Shown: positions 1-6,669, numbered from the stretch's first letter. The stretch: 18,904 nt of DNA from Clostridium sp. CAG:221 (GCA_000435835.1 FR883400.1:37499-56402); one strand, 5' to 3'. Translations and numbers: made by a program. Notes: generated by a model from the sequence alone, not told the origin.

Positions 1-71
1 ATAAAATTCTTCTGCTTCCATTTAAACATAAAAATATCTAAATAAAATTATAATATATTTTTATATAAAAT

Positions 72-117
72 AAAAGGCTAAAGGTAGATAAAATCTGCTT
101 TTAGCTTTATTTTTTTA
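72..117 (+). terminator. Rho-independent terminator
   Basis: An imperfect stem (AAAGGCTAAAGGTAGAT against ATCTGCTTTTAGCTTT, loop aaa) is followed by TATTTTTTT. It would end a transcript entering from left of the window and insulates the promoter at 128. Confidence 0.7.
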
Positions 118-127
118 TGTAAAACTA

Positions 128-156
128 TTGACCGTTTATACTACATGTAGTATAAT
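128..156 (+). promoter_or_regulatory. Promoter with embedded 20-bp perfect palindromic operator
   Basis: TTGACC at 128-133 and TATAAT at 151-156 are separated by exactly 17 bases. A perfect 20-base palindrome centred on TACTACATGTAGTA fills 136-155, covering most of the spacer and the -10 box. A repressor bound there would block RNA polymerase. The TACA/TGTA half-sites recall BlaI/CopY-type operators, but those usually have two extra central bases, so the regulator is not identified. The promoter drives the small ORF at 182. Confidence 0.75.
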
Positions 157-181
157 ATAATTGTAGAGAGGGGGAGGAAAA

Positions 182-283
182 GTGATTAAAAAACTAAAAA
201 AGCTTGATAAACTACTTGCGATAGTTATCAAGCTTATGATAAAAATAGCGATTATAAAAGAACTTATAGAAATAATTTTATAA
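182..283 (+). CDS. 33-residue lysine/isoleucine-rich amphipathic peptide
   Basis: A GTG-started ORF of 33 codons sits behind a strong GGGGGAGG ribosome site (about 170-177) and the operator-controlled promoter at 128-156. The first ten residues are lysine-rich (VIKKLKKLDK), followed by an almost uninterrupted run of I, L, V, A and M with scattered K and E, ending in EIIL. The pattern fits a membrane-active or membrane-anchored helix. Small toxins of type I systems and phage membrane peptides look like this, but I recognise no family and no antisense RNA. The strong promoter, operator and ribosome site argue that it is expressed. The product's role is unknown. Confidence 0.55.
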   Translation: MIKKLKKLDKLLAIVIKLMIKIAIIKELIEIIL

Positions 284-299
284 AAGCTAACAACCAATA

Positions 300-317
300 G
301 AGGGGATTAATCCCCTC
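300..317. repeat. 18-bp perfect palindrome between two small peptides
   Basis: GAGGGGATTAATCCCCTC reads the same on both strands. It is followed by GCTAAAATA rather than a T-run, so it is a poor terminator. It could be an operator or an mRNA hairpin that stabilises or processes the transcript between the ORFs at 182 and 354. Confidence 0.6.
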
Positions 318-353
318 GCTAAAATAATACAATATTAATCACTTAAAATCAAT

Positions 354-443
354 ATGAAGAATAATGTACCAGTATTAATTGTTAAAATAGTTTTCAAAAT
401 ATTAGTAATTATAGCATTAGCATATTTAATAATAAAATTATAA
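354..443 (+). CDS. 29-residue single-span membrane peptide
   Basis: The ORF encodes a short peptide with a polar start (MKNNVP) and a long hydrophobic stretch with two lysines (LIVKIVFKILVIIALAYLII), ending KL. It lacks a clear Shine-Dalgarno sequence, which lowers confidence. It follows the similar peptide at 182 and precedes the gene at 462 by 18 bases, so the three may be co-transcribed. It would be a one-pass membrane peptide. No family is recognised. Confidence 0.35.
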   Translation: MKNNVPVLIVKIVFKILVIIALAYLIIKL

Positions 444-461
444 TTTAGGAGAATGGAGTAT

Positions 462-647
462 ATGACAAAAGAATTAAAAAAGCAAACAATAGCAAATAAG
501 AAATGGGAAGAAAAAAATAAAGAATATTCTAGTTACTTAAAAAGCAGATCATCAGCAAGAAGCTTCATAAAAAATAAAGCTACCCTAGAAGATTTGGAGC
601 AGTTAGAAGAATTTATTAAAAATAGAAGAGAAGAATTAAATAAATAA
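462..647 (+). CDS. Small lysine/glutamate-rich phage-type protein of unknown function
   Basis: This 61-residue soluble, highly charged protein is likely all-helical (TLEDLEQLEEFIKNRREEL near the end). The start at 462 is preferred because AGGAG at 447-451 lies 10 bases upstream; the in-frame ATG at 453 would leave only one base of spacing. Proteins of this size and composition are common as hypothetical genes in clostridial phages. It has no catalytic motif. A terminator follows immediately, closing the unit that begins at the promoter at 128. Confidence 0.75.
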   Translation: MTKELKKQTIANKKWEEKNKEYSSYLKSRSSARSFIKNKATLEDLEQLEEFIKNRREELNK

Positions 648-651
648 CAAT

Positions 652-691
652 AAAAAAGCAGTTACTAAAATAAATTAGTAGCTGCTTTTTT
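652..691 (+). terminator. Rho-independent terminator after the 61-residue gene
   Basis: The stem AAAAAGCAGTTACTA / TAGTAGCTGCTTTTTT has a short AT loop, and the second arm runs into the T-tract. It lies 4 bases after the stop codon at 647. Confidence 0.85.
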
Positions 692-965
692 GTTTTCTTA
701 AATTATCATGGAAAATACATATCTATTAATATTATTTATAAAATCAGTAGAAATAATACATGCTTATTATATATCAAATTAAATAGAAATAAAATATAAA
801 ATTAATAAATAGTAAGTAAATAAGAAACCTTTTAATAATACAAATAATATCTATTTAACAGGTCAGAAATTGACCTTAATCTATACTTATGTTATCTATA
901 TCTATCTTATCTATATTTATATATAACTACTAACGTAGTTATAATAGTAGTTAGTTTTTACTCAT
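692..965. other. AT-rich gap with repeats; possible replication origin or operator region
   Basis: No ORF is supported here. The right half holds ordered structure. It includes the inverted repeat GGTCA-N5-TGACC at 861-875 and two adjacent 15-base direct repeats (TTATCTATATCTATC at 892-906, TTATCTATATTTATA at 907-921, 13 of 15 identical), with a weaker copy just upstream. A 7-base inverted repeat TAACTAC-N4-GTAGTTA lies at 924-941, and GTAGTTA recurs at 948-954. Iteron-like repeats in very AT-rich DNA about 0.4 kb from a winged-helix replication protein suggest an origin. This is inference only. Confidence 0.35.
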
Positions 966-1003
966 AAAAAAATAAAAGCCTTAGATTTGTAATTCTAAGA
1001 CTT
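966..1003 (-). terminator. Terminator of the 70-residue HTH gene
   Basis: On the minus strand the stem (CTTAGA / TCTAAG with flanking AGT/GCT pairs) overlaps the end of the coding region and is followed by TTTTATTTTTTT. Confidence 0.65.
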
Positions 1004-1207
1004 TCTTTTTTCCCATTTAATATCATAACCAAGTATATCGGCAATTTCTAAAACTTCAGAGTATTTTAAAGATTCTCGTCTAATTTTATTGGATAAATTT
1101 TGCATAGTAAATTCAGTTCCTGTACGTTTGTTTAGTTCTTCAGCTACATCAGTTATGGTAAAACCATTAGATACGATATATCCTTTAATTTCATCTTTTA
1201 AAGCCAT
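995..1207 (-). CDS. Small XRE-like helix-turn-helix protein
   Basis: This 70-residue protein has a compact helical DNA-binding fold. TITDVAEELNKRTG (17-30) fits the first helices of a lambda-repressor-like HTH. NLSNKIRRESLKYSEVLEIADILGY (37-61) fits the recognition and following helices, a pattern common in small clostridial phage regulators. The ribosome site AAGGAGG lies 7-13 bases upstream of ATG, and a consensus promoter is present at 1233-1261. It is divergent from the replication gene at 1381, whose promoter has an inverted repeat over its -10 region, so this protein may be the repressor of that promoter. A DNA-binding role is likely; the target is inferred. Confidence 0.75.
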   Translation of the reverse strand: MALKDEIKGYIVSNGFTITDVAEELNKRTGTEFTMQNLSNKIRRESLKYSEVLEIADILGYDIKWEKRKS

Positions 1208-1232
1208 ATATAAAGACCTCCTTATTAGTTAA

Positions 1233-1261
1233 ATTATACTGTAGAATTTAAAATAAGTCAA
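1233..1261 (-). promoter_or_regulatory. Consensus promoter for the 70-residue HTH gene
   Basis: On the minus strand, TTGACT (complement of 1256-1261) and TATAAT (complement of 1233-1238) are separated by 17 bases. Confidence 0.75.
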
Positions 1262-1300
1262 AATTATTTAAAAATTGTAATATAAATTTAAATATAAGTA

Positions 1301-1329
1301 TTGACTAATTAAACTTTGTGGTTTAATAT
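1301..1329 (+). promoter_or_regulatory. Promoter with inverted-repeat operator for the replication gene
   Basis: TTGACT at 1301-1306 and TAATAT at 1324-1329 have 17-base spacing. A perfect inverted repeat ATTAAAC-N6-GTTTAAT occupies 1308-1327, within the spacer and into the -10 box. This position fits repression, perhaps by the divergent HTH protein at 995-1207. Confidence 0.6.
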
Positions 1330-1380
1330 AAAATTGTTAAGTGAATTGTTAAACAAATTTAAATAAGGGAGGAAGCTACA

Positions 1381-2163
1381 ATGAAAAATATACAATTCTT
1401 ACAAATTGACTTTAATCTAATAACAGATACAAAAATCACATCAAATGAATTTAGAATATATGCATATCTATTAAGCTTATACAATGATAATAAAAAATGT
1501 AGCTATCCATCTTTAGAAGCTATAGCAAATAAACTTAATATATCTTTAACAACAGTAAAAAAATCAATTAAAAGACTTGCTGAATTAGGATATATGAAAA
1601 TAGAAAAAAAGAAAACTGATAGAGGGTTTTTTAACACTTATACTTCATTCAAAAATATGATTAAGAAGAAGATTAATAAAAAATCATCTAAAAAAGCCAA
1701 AGATAATAAAACTACACCAGTTGATAGCAATGGAGAGAAACCATTAGATGGTCAAGTTCATGTAGATGAATTATTAGATAGTGCTACTCCTGAACTTCAA
1801 GCTAATGATTTTTCAATAGATCCTAAGGAAATAGAATTAGTTTCAAATGAAACTGGCTTAGAAGAAAATCAAGCTAAAGAGTTATTAAAAATTGCTAATA
1901 CTAGCAGAATACTTGAAGTTTATGAGTATTCAAAAGATAGAGCAAATGAGTTGTTTTCTTATATGTTTTCAGCTATAAAAAAGAATTGGACCATAAGAAA
2001 AAATTATGCTCCAGCTCCATCAATTTATGTAAATAATGAAAATATTGAAACTGGACGAGGAAATTATACTTCTAATAATAGCAAAAGATTTAAAAGACAA
2101 GTTACTGAAGAAGAAATAAGAAAAGCTGAAGAGTTAGAAAATGCTTTGCTTGGATGGGTTTAA
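1381..2163 (+). CDS. Winged-helix replication initiator / replisome-organiser-type protein
   Basis: This 260-residue protein has an N-terminal winged helix-turn-helix of the HTH_36 type. ITSNEFRIYAYLLSLY (about 19-34) is helix 1, and CSYPSLEAIANKLNIS (40-55) with TTVKKSIKRLAELGYM (57-72) form the HTH, followed by the wing. A lysine-rich then acidic linker (about 90-145) leads to a helical C-terminal part (about 150-205), and a charged tail ends in ELENALLGWV. Plasmid and phage replication proteins share this layout: the N-terminus binds the origin and the C-terminus contacts helicase or loader. GGGAGG lies upstream of the ATG. The small genes at 2184 and 2305 follow in the same direction. The exact replication role is inferred from the fold and position. 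Confidence 0.7.
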   Translation: MKNIQFLQIDFNLITDTKITSNEFRIYAYLLSLYNDNKKCSYPSLEAIANKLNISLTTVKKSIKRLAELGYMKIEKKKTDRGFFNTYTSFKNMIKKKINKKSSKKAKDNKTTPVDSNGEKPLDGQVHVDELLDSATPELQANDFSIDPKEIELVSNETGLEENQAKELLKIANTSRILEVYEYSKDRANELFSYMFSAIKKNWTIRKNYAPAPSIYVNNENIETGRGNYTSNNSKRFKRQVTEEEIRKAEELENALLGWV

Positions 2164-2183
2164 TAGATAGGAGTTGAATTGTA

Positions 2184-2312
2184 ATGAGTATAGAAAGCAG
2201 AATAAGAGAAATTAAAAGATGTTTACTTCATGAGAAAAATAAAGTTTTAAGAAAAATTTATATAGAACATATAAAATTCTTAGAAAGTGAATTAGGAGGG
2301 CAATATGATTGA
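2184..2312 (+). CDS. 42-residue charged small protein, translationally coupled to the next gene
   Basis: The ORF starts MSIESRIREIKR and is mostly helical and basic with a central RKIYIEHIKF segment. It begins 20 bases after the replication gene, with TAGGAG upstream, and its last 8 bases overlap the start of the gene at 2305. That is typical of translational coupling in phage early operons. It may form a short coiled coil. No family is recognised. Confidence 0.55.
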   Translation: MSIESRIREIKRCLLHEKNKVLRKIYIEHIKFLESELGGQYD

Positions 2313-2547
2313 TAGAGTACCAGGAGAGCTAATGGTTAAGTTTATAACAAGACATTCATCTGCCAAGGTTTTAGAATATAAAGAAAATGATTATGAACTT
2401 TTCTTTACTAAAACGATTTATTGGAAAGATGATAATTTATTAGGAATATATTCAGTGGTAAATTTAAAGTCAACAAATGATGAATATATAGATGATAATT
2501 ATATGACAGTTAGAGATATAGAAAAATTAATTGAATTAAGTAAATAA
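2305..2547 (+). CDS. 80-residue phage-type protein of unknown function
   Basis: This is a soluble mixed alpha/beta sequence with several aromatic residues (YELFFTKTIYWKDDNLLGIY) and an acidic C-terminal helix (VRDIEKLIELSK). GGAGGG lies 6 bases before the ATG, inside the upstream ORF. It belongs to the transcript that begins with the replication protein. No motif points to an activity. Confidence 0.7.
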   Translation: MIDRVPGELMVKFITRHSSAKVLEYKENDYELFFTKTIYWKDDNLLGIYSVVNLKSTNDEYIDDNYMTVRDIEKLIELSK

Positions 2548-2636
2548 AAAAAGCCATGTCACAAGGACACGACTCTCACAACCTAAGTAGAGTATAGCAG
2601 TTCTTTTGGCGTGATGTCAAGAGGAGAAACGAAAAA

Positions 2637-2792
2637 ATGAATTTAGAAGAAATTAAAGAGTTTTTAGAGATATTATTTAAATGGAGTTTATATGGAACTG
2701 TTTCTACTGGAACAGCTCTTATATTAATGAAGATAATTATTGCATTATTTAAGAAAAAAATAATATTTGCTTTAGAAATTTTATTTTCATAG
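2637..2792 (+). CDS. 51-residue single-pass membrane protein
   Basis: After an acidic amphipathic start (MNLEEIKEFLEILFKW) comes a hydrophobic segment (TGTALILMKIIIALF, about 24-38) and a lysine cluster (KKK, 39-41), then a second hydrophobic stretch (IIFALEILF). GAGGAG lies about 10 bases upstream of the ATG. The topology suggests one or two short membrane spans with a cytoplasmic basic loop, in the size range of small phage membrane proteins. It is not convincing as a holin because no endolysin is near. The opposite-strand frame over the same bases has no ribosome site and is rejected. Confidence 0.55.
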   Translation: MNLEEIKEFLEILFKWSLYGTVSTGTALILMKIIIALFKKKIIFALEILFS

Positions 2793-2875
2793 GAGGGAAA
2801 ATGACCAAAATGGTCAACCATTGCCACATATAGATGAAGATATAAAAAGTTTTTTTGAATAATATAATAATCAGA

Positions 2876-2907
2876 AAGGGGGTGCAGCATAATTACTACA
2901 CCCTTTT
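2876..2907. terminator. Hairpin between convergent small gene and XRE regulator
   Basis: AAAGGGGGTG pairs with CACCCTTTT across a 13-15 base loop, followed by TTTTATTTT on the plus strand. On the minus strand a shorter T-run follows the stem, so it may serve both directions. The regulator at 2911-3123 ends 4 bases to the right. Confidence 0.6.
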
Positions 2908-2910
2908 ATT

Positions 2911-3123
2911 TTACCTTTCATCAGATAAGCCAATAAGATAATCAACACTTACCTTAAATACTCTAGCAATTTTAATAAGAGTATGAGTTGCTGGAAATAA
3001 ATCTCCACTTTCATATTTACTTATAGTACTTCTACTAATATTCAATAATTTACCTAGTTTATATTGAGTATAATTACACTCCTTTCTTAATTTGTAAAAT
3101 CTTTCACTAAAAAAGTGATACAT
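2911..3123 (-). CDS. XRE-family transcriptional regulator (Cro/CI type)
   Basis: This 70-residue single-domain HTH_3 protein has ERFYKLRKECNYTQYKLGKLL (helices 1-2), NISRSTISKYESGDLFPA (recognition helix and the ISxYExG signature), then TLIKIARVFKVSVDYLIGL, the usual last helices. I place the start at 3123 because AAAGGAGG lies 7 bases upstream; an in-frame ATG at 3189 would add 22 residues that run through the operator. It is divergent from the methyltransferase gene, and the inverted repeat at 3151-3175 between them is the likely binding site, giving autoregulation and control of the methyltransferase. Confidence 0.85.
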   Translation of the reverse strand: MYHFFSERFYKLRKECNYTQYKLGKLLNISRSTISKYESGDLFPATHTLIKIARVFKVSVDYLIGLSDER

Positions 3124-3150
3124 ATTATTCCTCCTTTGTAATATAACGTC

Positions 3151-3175
3151 AAAATGTTCAAAACTAGAACATTTT
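3151..3175. promoter_or_regulatory. Operator: 9-bp arms AAAATGTTC-N7-GAACATTTT
   Basis: A perfect inverted repeat with a 7-base spacer lies in the divergent region between the XRE gene and the methyltransferase. The half-site order (GTTC then GAAC) is opposite to the LexA box. A plus-strand extended -10 (TGCTAGAAT, 3211-3219) for the methyltransferase lies 36 bases to the right. Confidence 0.65.
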
Positions 3176-3258
3176 TTTGCTAAAACCATATATTTTTAAC
3201 AAAAGAATTATGCTAGAATAAACCTGCCAAAAGAAATGAAAGGAGAAAATATAAAAAT

Positions 3259-4014
3259 ATGATAAAGCCACCGATTTCACGTATGGGAGGTAAAAGTAAA
3301 TTAAGGAACAAAATAATTAATATGCTGCCAAGTCATACAACATATATAGAGCTATTCTTTGGAGCAGGATGGGTTTATTTTGGGAAAGATAAATCTAAAG
3401 TAGAAGTAATCAATGATATTGATAAAGAATTAATAAATCTATTTAAAATAATTAAATATCATACACCAGAAATTAAACGTTTACTAGAATATGAGTTTTC
3501 AGGAAGAGATATATTTGAAGAATATAAAAATAGTACATTGGAGCATTTAACTGATATACATAGAGCTATAAGATTTTTATACTTAATAAATAATAGTTTT
3601 GCAGGAAAAGGAAAGCATTTTGGTTATGGAACTACAAAAATTCCAAACCAAAAAATATTTTTAACAGAGCATTTAAATGAAATAAAGGAAAGGTTAAACA
3701 ATACATATGTAGAGAATTTATACTTTGAAAAAATTATTGATAAATATGATAGAGAGGAAAGTTTATTTTTTTGTGATCCACCTTATTTTGAAACTGCTGG
3801 ATATGATTATAAATTTACAGAAGATGATCATATATTATTAAGGGACAAGCTAAGCAATATAAAAGGAAAGTTTATATTGACAATAAATGATCATGAAAAA
3901 GTTAGGGAGTGGTATAAAGATTTTAATATAGAGGAAGTTGATGTTAACTATTCAATATCAAAAGAAAAAAGTGGAAGAGGAAAATATAAAGAATTGATAA
4001 TAACTAATTATTAA
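3259..4014 (+). CDS. D12-class DNA adenine-N6 methyltransferase (Dam family)
   Basis: The 251-residue protein transfers a methyl group from S-adenosylmethionine to adenine in DNA. It has the family motifs in order: PPISRMGGKSKL at the N-terminus, the AdoMet-binding ELFFGAGWVYFG (about 31-42), ND(I)D at about 54-57, and the catalytic DPPY (about 173-176), followed by the FILTIND strand and a C-terminal REWY...ELIITNY. Length is normal for phage Dam enzymes. No restriction enzyme is adjacent, so it is an orphan. It may protect phage DNA from host restriction or mark the phage origin. AAAGGAG lies 13 bases before ATG, rather far. It is probably controlled by the operator at 3151-3175. Confidence 0.92.
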   Translation: MIKPPISRMGGKSKLRNKIINMLPSHTTYIELFFGAGWVYFGKDKSKVEVINDIDKELINLFKIIKYHTPEIKRLLEYEFSGRDIFEEYKNSTLEHLTDIHRAIRFLYLINNSFAGKGKHFGYGTTKIPNQKIFLTEHLNEIKERLNNTYVENLYFEKIIDKYDREESLFFCDPPYFETAGYDYKFTEDDHILLRDKLSNIKGKFILTINDHEKVREWYKDFNIEEVDVNYSISKEKSGRGKYKELIITNY

Positions 4015-4036
4015 AGGGAGTATAAAGCACATAGTT

Positions 4037-4180
4037 ATGAAAGAAGAAATTAGCACTAATGACATATTGAAATTTGGAAATGTAAAAGTTATTATAGAGT
4101 ATAAAGGTAAACAAGTATTAGTTGATGTACCTAAGGAGCTAAAATACTATATAATAGGATATATGGAAGCAAGAATGTAA
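4037..4180 (+). CDS. 47-residue small protein after the methyltransferase
   Basis: The ORF encodes MKEEISTNDILKFG, then two predicted beta strands (VKVIIEYKGKQVLVDV) and a helix (KELKYYIIGYMEARM). AAAGGGAG lies 17 bases upstream, which is long; an ATA or other non-standard start closer to it cannot be excluded. It is on the same transcript as the methyltransferase and is the last gene before the element boundary. No family is recognised. Confidence 0.5.
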   Translation: MKEEISTNDILKFGNVKVIIEYKGKQVLVDVPKELKYYIIGYMEARM

Positions 4181-4183
4181 ATT

Positions 4184-4212
4184 AAAGGGTTAGCTTAATG
4201 TTAACCCTTTTA
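4184..4212 (+). terminator. Terminator at the right end of the first element
   Basis: AAAGGGTTA / TTAACCCTTT forms a stem with a short loop, 4 bases after the last ORF and about 10 bases before the disrupted oxidoreductase frame. Confidence 0.75.
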
Positions 4213-4240
4213 CTGTCTTTTTGAATGGACAAGTTGTGCA
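4213..4240. other. Possible attR-like junction of the left element
   Basis: The oxidoreductase frame becomes recognisable here as EWTSCAAAI, where an intact FAD protein would have a GxGxxG loop of the form GSGxAGCAAAI. The first glycines and the residues before them are replaced. A serine-integrase crossover in this stretch would explain it. The partner site is outside the window, so no core can be confirmed. Confidence 0.3.
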
Positions 4241-5014
4241 GCAGCAATTACTGCAAAAAAGGCAGGAGCTGAAGTTCATATATACGAAAAAACAGATTTG
4301 CTTTTAGGCCTTGGTAATGTTGGCGGAATAATGCGAAATAACGGTAGATATACAGCTTCAGAGGAACTTATAGCATTAGGCGCAGGAGATTTAATAAATC
4401 TAACAGATTTATATTGTACTCATAAAGATATAGATTTTCCAGGACATAAGCATGCCACATTATATGATGTAAATGTTATTGAAGGTCGTGTAAGAGAGTA
4501 TATAATTTCATTAGGTATAAATGTTCATCTAGAAAAGCGTGTTCGTGATGTTGAAGTAGAGGATCACAAGATAAAAAGATTACTTTTAAGTGATGACAGC
4601 TATGTTGATGGTGATGTATTTATTGAAACAACTGGAACCACTGGACCAATGGGAAACTGTTTAAGATATGGTAATGGCTGTTCAATGTGTGTATTAAGGT
4701 GTCCATCTTTTGGTCCTAGAATAAGCATAAGTGAAAGATGTGGAGCTTTTGATATTCAAGGAGAGCGTAGCGGTGATGAATTAGGTGCAATGTCAGGTTC
4801 ATGTAAGCTGGCAAAAGAAAGCTTATCTGATGATATTAGAAAAGAATTAAATGAAAAAGGAGTAGTTGTTCTTAAGATTCCAAAAGAGGATATTAATTAT
4901 AAAAAACTTGACACAAAAGTTTGTCAGCAATACGCCTTAAAAGAGTTTGCTGAAAATATTGTTCTGTTAGATACAGGTCATGCTGTGTGGTTGAATTTGC
5001 AACAATTGGTATAA
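4226..5014 (+). pseudogene. Internal fragment of an FAD-dependent oxidoreductase, truncated at both ends
   Basis: The readable frame starts at the second half of the Rossmann glycine loop (SCAAAITAKKAGAEVHIYEK, the end of strand 2 with its ribose-binding acidic residue). It continues through GLGNVGGIMRNNGRYTA, a middle VDGDVFIETTGTTG flavoprotein strand, and a cysteine-rich GNGCSMCVLRC. It ends at LLDTGHA, after which unrelated residues (VWLNLQQLV) lead to a stop. The family protein is usually above 400 residues; about 256 codons remain. There is no start with a ribosome site; a TTG at 4298 is only formally possible. It lies between an element end on the left and an integrase on the right and is most simply a host gene entered twice. 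Confidence 0.8.
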
Positions 5015-5031
5015 ATCTGGAAGTAGAGGAT
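4980..5031. other. Possible attL-like junction next to the serine integrase
   Basis: Homology to the flavoprotein stops at about 4993 (after DTGHA). The integrase stop codon is at 5032-5034. Large serine integrases normally lie beside their own attachment site, so the crossover is expected between these points. The hairpin AAGTAGA-gga-TCTACTT plus T-run (about 5021-5044) overlaps the integrase end and could terminate plus-strand reading. The matching right end is not in the window. Confidence 0.35.
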
Positions 5032-6669
5032 CTACTTTTTTTTTACGTCTCCACTTCCAATGAAATATACTGTTACATTTTGAGTATTACCATCCCATAG
5101 AATTTTATCTACTAAAACACCTATTAGGAGTCTTTGTTCATTAGAATCTAGTTGTCTTATATCAGCACACTTTTCTAGTAAGCTTTCTATAAAGTCTAGG
5201 TCTAATTTCTTGTAGTTTGAATCTTGGATTTCTTTTGAGATTTTATCTAATTCTTGTTGTAACTCTTGCATTTCATTTTTAGTGGCTCGTATTCTTTGTA
5301 TTATTATATCGTCTATATCATCAGCAACTGCTAACTTATCTACCAGATTATTTAGAATTTTTTGTTTGGCCTCAATGTCTTTTTGAATTGCATTTTGCTT
5401 TAGTTTTACATCTTTATTTTTCTTTACTGCGTCATTTTTCTTTTTTAGGCTTTGGATATAGCTTTTCTTATTTTTGCCTAGCTTTTCTAGCTCTAGGAGT
5501 AATAAATTCTCTACATCCTCTACCTTTAGATTTTTATTTTTACATAGTTCACTTTTAGATTTCTTTTTTAATGAACAGGAGTAGTAGAATTGTCTTTTTC
5601 CTATATCTTTTTTTATGTTTCCATGAACTACCTGCATGTAGTTATTACAGTGGGCACAATAAATTTTTCCAACAAGTTTTGCATTGTGGGTTCTTGCCTT
5701 TTTAGGGAAGGAACCTCTATTGCCTTTAAATTGCTCTTGTACTGCAATCCATTTATCTGCATCAATTATGCCAGGACAATTACTTATTGCAGCTATCCAA
5801 TTTTCTTTATCATTTGATATTTTAGTTGATCTTCCGTTTCTAGTTACTTGCTTTGTCTTATTGTAGCTAAGATAGCTATGTTTGCCATCAGGTTCACCAT
5901 ATACATTCCATCCATCATCCTCAAGCCACCTCTTAAGTTCAGGGGAGCTTATTGCATAAACAGGGTTATTTAATATTACCTTTAATGATGTTTTTTCAAG
6001 AAGAATATTTCTATTTGATTTAATGTTGTGAGAAGCAAAGTAAACTTCTGTCTTATGTAATGATCCTTCTCTTAGATAGGTATCATAAATTAAGTTAACT
6101 AATTGTAGTTCTTCATCATTTTTCACAAGCTTAACTAATTTTCTTTCATTACCTTCTTCATCAATATAAGATGAGCTTTCACTATCAAAGCCAAGTGGAG
6201 TTCTACCTCCAGACCATTTTCCTGACTTAGCTAGTTCAACCATATTATCTCTTACACGCTCAGCAATGGTTTCACGTTCCAGTTGTGCAAATACAGAAGC
6301 TATGTATATCATAGCTCTTCCCATTGGAGTAGTTGTATCAAACTGTTCCTTAATACTTATAAAGTCAACTCCATAGCTTTGAAGCTCTTCTAAGGTAGTG
6401 GAGAAGTCAGATACATTTCTACTAATTCTATCAAGTCTGTAGCATATTAAAATATCAAATTTTTCTTTTTTAATATCACTAAGAAGCTTTTGGAACTTTG
6501 GCCTATTGATATTTCCACCAGAAAATCCTTCATCTTCATAAATGATATATTCAGGGTCATTATTTCTATAGTGAGTCTCTATATAGTCCTTACACATTTG
6601 AATTTGATTACCTATGGAATCACCTTTACCTGTATATTTACTTTTTCTTGAGTAAATAGCAATCTTCAT
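5032..6669 (-). CDS. Large serine recombinase (phage/ICE integrase)
   Basis: This 545-residue site-specific recombinase catalyses integration and excision through a phosphoserine DNA link. The catalytic domain (1-150) shows YSRKS with the nucleophile Ser10, the arginine motif YRLDRISR (77-84) and MGRAM...FAQLERETIAERV leading to the long helix E. The recombinase domain (about 155-300) includes RTPLGF. A zinc ribbon has Cys338, Cys341, Cys365 and Cys376. A coiled coil (about 385-480) is followed by a C-terminal domain ending SGDVKKK. Length and order are normal, so it looks intact. GAGGTGA lies 6 bases before the ATG. It reads toward the junction with the broken oxidoreductase, as expected for an integrase at the attachment end of its element. 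Confidence 0.96.
   Translation of the reverse strand: MKIAIYSRKSKYTGKGDSIGNQIQMCKDYIETHYRNNDPEYIIYEDEGFSGGNINRPKFQKLLSDIKKEKFDILICYRLDRISRNVSDFSTTLEELQSYGVDFISIKEQFDTTTPMGRAMIYIASVFAQLERETIAERVRDNMVELAKSGKWSGGRTPLGFDSESSSYIDEEGNERKLVKLVKNDEELQLVNLIYDTYLREGSLHKTEVYFASHNIKSNRNILLEKTSLKVILNNPVYAISSPELKRWLEDDGWNVYGEPDGKHSYLSYNKTKQVTRNGRSTKISNDKENWIAAISNCPGIIDADKWIAVQEQFKGNRGSFPKKARTHNAKLVGKIYCAHCNNYMQVVHGNIKKDIGKRQFYYSCSLKKKSKSELCKNKNLKVEDVENLLLLELEKLGKNKKSYIQSLKKKNDAVKKNKDVKLKQNAIQKDIEAKQKILNNLVDKLAVADDIDDIIIQRIRATKNEMQELQQELDKISKEIQDSNYKKLDLDFIESLLEKCADIRQLDSNEQRLLIGVLVDKILWDGNTQNVTVYFIGSGDVKKK

Larger units (their letters stand above)
1..4222. mobile_element. Early/regulatory region of a phage or phage-like element (partial)
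   Basis: The genes here are of phage early-region type: small HTH regulators, a winged-helix replication protein, a D12 adenine methyltransferase and many tiny ORFs with close spacing. No integrase, capsid or tail gene is present. The right border is placed just after a terminator, about 10 bases before the reading frame of a host-type oxidoreductase begins at its FAD-binding glycine loop. The left border lies outside the window. That this is a separate insertion from the integrase-bearing element to its right is inferred from the gene fragment lying between them. Confidence 0.5.

Noticed and set aside
2791..2862. Plus-strand open stretch ending in LPHIDEDIKSFFE
   Set aside because: It looks like a protein C-terminus, but has no start codon with a ribosome site in frame; the ATG after GGAGGG is in another frame and stops after ten codons. 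Possibly a remnant.
2576..2890. Minus-strand 104-codon ORF
   Set aside because: It has no ribosome site and lies opposite a plus-strand ORF (2637-2792) with GAGGAG and a clear membrane-protein pattern.
3151..3175. LexA (SOS) box
   Set aside because: The half-sites are in the order GTTC...GAAC with a 7-base spacer; the Gram-positive LexA box is GAAC-N4-GTTC.
3184..3197. Fifth copy of the AAACCATATAT box near the methyltransferase
   Set aside because: AAAACCATATATTTT matches the core, but the site is far from the YvrJ cluster, in AT-rich DNA, and has no matching position relative to a start. Treated as chance.
5590..5866. Two plus-strand ORFs inside the integrase
   Set aside because: They are antisense frames of the serine recombinase coding region, without ribosome sites and without family resemblance.
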